Of a stretch of 15,558 bases of DNA, positions 14,026 through 15,558 are shown piece by piece. Position 1 is the stretch's first letter, and every line of letters starts with the position of its first letter. Origin of the DNA: Caulobacteraceae bacterium (lineage in GTDB: Bacteria > Pseudomonadota > Alphaproteobacteria > Caulobacterales > Caulobacteraceae); the NCBI GenBank assembly GCA_947456005.1, contig CANGRP010000025.1, positions 1-15,558 on the forward strand, given 5' to 3'. The notes below the pieces were generated by a model that was given only the letters and a program-made list of their open reading frames with translations, was not told the origin of the DNA and searched no databases. The position numbers were made by a program, and so were the translations under genes.

Positions 14026-14898
14026 ATGGAATCCCCCTTCATGGATGCGGAAGCGCGGGTGATCAGCCTTGATCCCTCCGCACGCCTCCGTCTGGCCGAG
14101 CCCCTGGCCGGGGGTGTGTCCTCGCACACCCGGCGCCTGGTGTTCGAGGCCGCCGACGGTGTCCACGCCGTCGTCGAGCGCCGCCCCAAGGCCATGCCGG
14201 GCAAGCCCCCGCCCGTCGAGCGCGCCACCCGGGAAGCCGCCCTACTGACCCGCCTCCCGGACCTCGGGATCCCCGCACCACGCCTCCGCCGCTTCGAGCC
14301 CCCGGACACCCTTGTCCTCGACTTCCTGGAAGGGGAGGGGGACCCGCCCGCGGGGGCGCCCGCCAGCGTGATCGGGCCCATGGCAAGGCTGCTGGTCGCC
14401 CTGCACCGTCTGGGGCCAGAGCATGGCCTGCCGCCCCTGCCGACCTTCACCGATCCCCTCGCGGACCTCCGGACCTGGCGCCCGGATCTCTTTCCGGCGG
14501 ACGCCGTCCCGGGACCCGCCTGCCCGCCCCTCGCCGGCCCGCCCCGCCTGCTGCACGGCGACTTCTGGATGGGCAACCTCCTCTGGCGCGACGGAGGACT
14601 GGCCGGGCTGCTGGACTGGGAAGACGCCTGCCTGGGCGATCCCATGGCCGAGCTGGCCGCCGCCCGATGCGACCTGCACAGCCGTTTCGGCGCCGACGCC
14701 GCCGAAGCCCTGGCCTGGGCCTACGCCGCCCTCGCGCCGGTAGACCGGGCGCGCCTGTCCTGGTGGGATTTCTACATGCCGACCGCCCAGCTCACCCACA
14801 TGGACGGCTGGGGCCTTCCTCCCGATGACCTCGCCCGCGTGCGCACCGCCATGACGGAGCGGCGAGATCAGTCCCTGGCGACGCTGGGGATGGGGTGA
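14026..14898 (+). CDS. APH-family (aminoglycoside phosphotransferase-like) small-molecule kinase
   Basis: A 290-residue protein of the protein-kinase-like APH fold. The catalytic loop is LLHGDFWMGNLLW (residues 175-187) with Asp179 as base and Asn184 for Mg; the second metal Asp is in LLDWEDACLGDP (195-206). An N-lobe is present with VVERRP where the ATP-contacting residue lies, and VLDFLEGE as the hinge. Most chromosomal members phosphorylate small metabolites such as sugars, choline or acyl-alcohols and are not resistance genes; no claim of resistance is made. The start is ATG at 14026 with GGAG ten bases upstream; ATG at 14041 or TTG at 13966 are alternatives. It diverges from the thioesterase-like gene. 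A hairpin follows the stop. Confidence 0.85.
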   Translation: MESPFMDAEARVISLDPSARLRLAEPLAGGVSSHTRRLVFEAADGVHAVVERRPKAMPGKPPPVERATREAALLTRLPDLGIPAPRLRRFEPPDTLVLDFLEGEGDPPAGAPASVIGPMARLLVALHRLGPEHGLPPLPTFTDPLADLRTWRPDLFPADAVPGPACPPLAGPPRLLHGDFWMGNLLWRDGGLAGLLDWEDACLGDPMAELAAARCDLHSRFGADAAEALAWAYAALAPVDRARLSWWDFYMPTAQLTHMDGWGLPPDDLARVRTAMTERRDQSLATLGMG

Positions 14899-14900
14899 CG

Positions 14901-14919
14901 GGCGGGCGCTCGACCCGCC
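14901..14919 (+). terminator. G/C hairpin after the phosphotransferase gene
   Basis: GGCGGG-CGCTCGA-CCCGCC forms a 6-bp stem with a seven-base loop, two bases after the TGA at 14896-14898. There is no T-run, so it is not a classic intrinsic terminator; it may be a 3'-end protecting stem or a U-tract-less terminator. Confidence 0.35.
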
Positions 14920-14982
14920 GCCAAGATCCCTGGACGGACCCAGCCCCGCGGGACATTGTTCGCAGCCTGCCTGGACCTATAT

Positions 14983-15073
14983 GACGGGCGCCTGAGAGCG
15001 CTGCCCCGCCCTGCGCCCGTCTCCCTGGGAAGGAGGACAGGGCGCGCAGCCCTGCCGGCCCTTCCTGGAGACG
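14983..15073 (+). promoter_or_regulatory. Structured nhaA leader, candidate cation-sensing RNA
   Basis: The leader has an 8-bp perfect stem GACGGGCG (14983-14990) with CGCCCGTC (15014-15021). Next come mutually exclusive helices: CAGGGC (15038-15043) can pair with GCCCTG (15049-15054) across GCGCA, or its first five bases with CCCTG (15023-15027) across a purine-rich loop GGAAGGAGGA. That loop can in turn pair, through GGAAGG, with CCTTCC (15060-15065), next to the GGAG ribosome site. nhaA-I and nhaA-II RNA motifs upstream of nhaA have been described, the latter in Caulobacterales, and were reported as Li+/Na+ riboswitch candidates. Membership is inferred from gene context and fold, not matched to a consensus. 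Confidence 0.45.
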
Positions 15074-15558
15074 ATGATGACCGCGGCCGTCCTTAAGTTC
15101 CTGAAGACTGAGGCCGCCGGCGGGCTGTTGATCGCCCTGGCCGCCGCGGCCGCCATCCTCGTCGCCAATTCGCCCCTGGCGGCCAGCTACAACGCCTGGC
15201 TCAAGACGCCGCTCTTCCTCGATCTCGGCTTCTGGCAGGTGGGCGGCGCCCTGAAGGACTGGGTCAAGGACGGCCTGATGGCCGTGTTCTTCTATGTCAT
15301 CGGGCTTGAGCTGAAGCGCGAACTCACCGTCGGCGAGCTCTCCAACCCCAAGACTGTTCTGCTGCCGGTCGCGGCGGCCTTCGGCGGCGCCTTGCTTCCT
15401 GTCCTGATCTACAGCGCTTATGCCGGCGGGGTGGACCCGCGCGGCTGGCCGGTGCCGGTCGCCACCGACATCGCCTTCGCCCTCGCGGCCCTGGCCCTCA
15501 TTGCGCCGAAGGCGGACCCGCGCCTGAGGCTCTTCCTGTTGACGCTGGCCGTGGTCGA
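15074..15558 (+). CDS. nhaA: NhaA-type Na+/H+ antiporter, C-terminus beyond the window
   Basis: The first 161 codons are present and match the NhaA N-terminus: LKFLKTEAAGGLLIALAAAA, ILVANSPLAASYNAWLKTPL, DGLMAVFFYVIGLELKRELT, VGELSNPKTVLLPVAAAFGG and PVPVATDIAFALAALAL. The paired transport Asp residues (DD after LTLAVV) fall at the very end of the window, where only the first is begun. NhaA is an inner-membrane antiporter exporting Na+ or Li+ in exchange for protons, important for salt and pH balance. Start could be ATG at 15074 or the adjacent ATG at 15077; GGAG ends three or six bases before, favouring 15077. It is unrelated to the sugar genes. Confidence 0.93.
   Translation, partial: MMTAAVLKFLKTEAAGGLLIALAAAAAILVANSPLAASYNAWLKTPLFLDLGFWQVGGALKDWVKDGLMAVFFYVIGLELKRELTVGELSNPKTVLLPVAAAFGGALLPVLIYSAYAGGVDPRGWPVPVATDIAFALAALALIAPKADPRLRLFLLTLAVV

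Noticed and set aside
14026..14898. Aminoglycoside resistance gene
   Set aside because: The APH fold is shared by many metabolite kinases; chromosomal context beside a thioesterase-like gene and nhaA gives no support for resistance.
1..15558. CRISPR array, tRNA/rRNA gene, insertion sequence or integrase
   Set aside because: No regularly spaced repeats, no tRNA-like cloverleaf seen, and no transposase or recombinase motifs in any plausible frame.

Overview
The window is GC-rich alphaproteobacterial DNA, most likely from Caulobacteraceae (Caulobacter/Phenylobacterium/Brevundimonas type). This is inferred from strong G/C at third codon positions, the gene content (DUF4402 fimbrial genes, FkbM and DegT sugar genes, DUF4345, nhaA), and short TTAACCAT / TTAA-N7-TTAC motifs resembling CtrA sites. 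No homology search could be run, so family calls rest on motifs read by eye.

Layout. (1) 1-2098, minus strand: a fimbrial operon with a DUF4402 subunit, a small secreted protein of unknown family, a second DUF4402 subunit and a PapD-like periplasmic chaperone that runs off the left edge; an usher gene is expected beyond it. (2) 2120-2642: non-coding divergent control region. (3) 2643-3440, plus: a classical short-chain dehydrogenase. (4) 3381-10877: a glycan-modification module of two divergent arms. The minus arm is a DegT aminotransferase followed by a GT-B-like glycosyltransferase (GT1). The plus arm is a Gfo/Idh oxidoreductase, an ATP-grasp ligase and an FkbM methyltransferase in a tight operon, then two decayed genes: a class I methyltransferase with a frameshift and an amber stop, and a fatty-acid-desaturase remnant keeping only its last histidine box. 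A near-consensus CtrA-type site lies between the arms. (5) 11052-12898, minus: a paralogous glycosyltransferase (GT2) followed by a DUF4345 membrane protein. (6) 13106 to the right end: an acyl-CoA thioesterase-like protein (minus), an APH-type phosphotransferase (plus), and the start of nhaA (plus) behind a leader rich in competing helices.

The main structural observation is a 46-bp direct repeat (44/46 identical) at 3418-3463 and 11003-11048. The left copy is the 3' end of the SDR gene plus its downstream spacer; the right copy repeats those last codons and the stop with no SDR gene attached, immediately before the DUF4345 gene. This brackets the whole glycan module and suggests it was inserted between an ancestral SDR gene and a convergent DUF4345-GT2 operon. 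Consistent with this, GT1 lacks a stop where GT2 ends and reads about 40 codons further, partly antisense through the SDR gene.

The intact sugar genes could together build, aminate, ligate and methylate a surface sugar; the substrate and acceptor cannot be read from the sequence. The other lead worth testing is whether the nhaA leader is one of the Caulobacterales nhaA-associated (Li+/Na+ sensing) RNA motifs.
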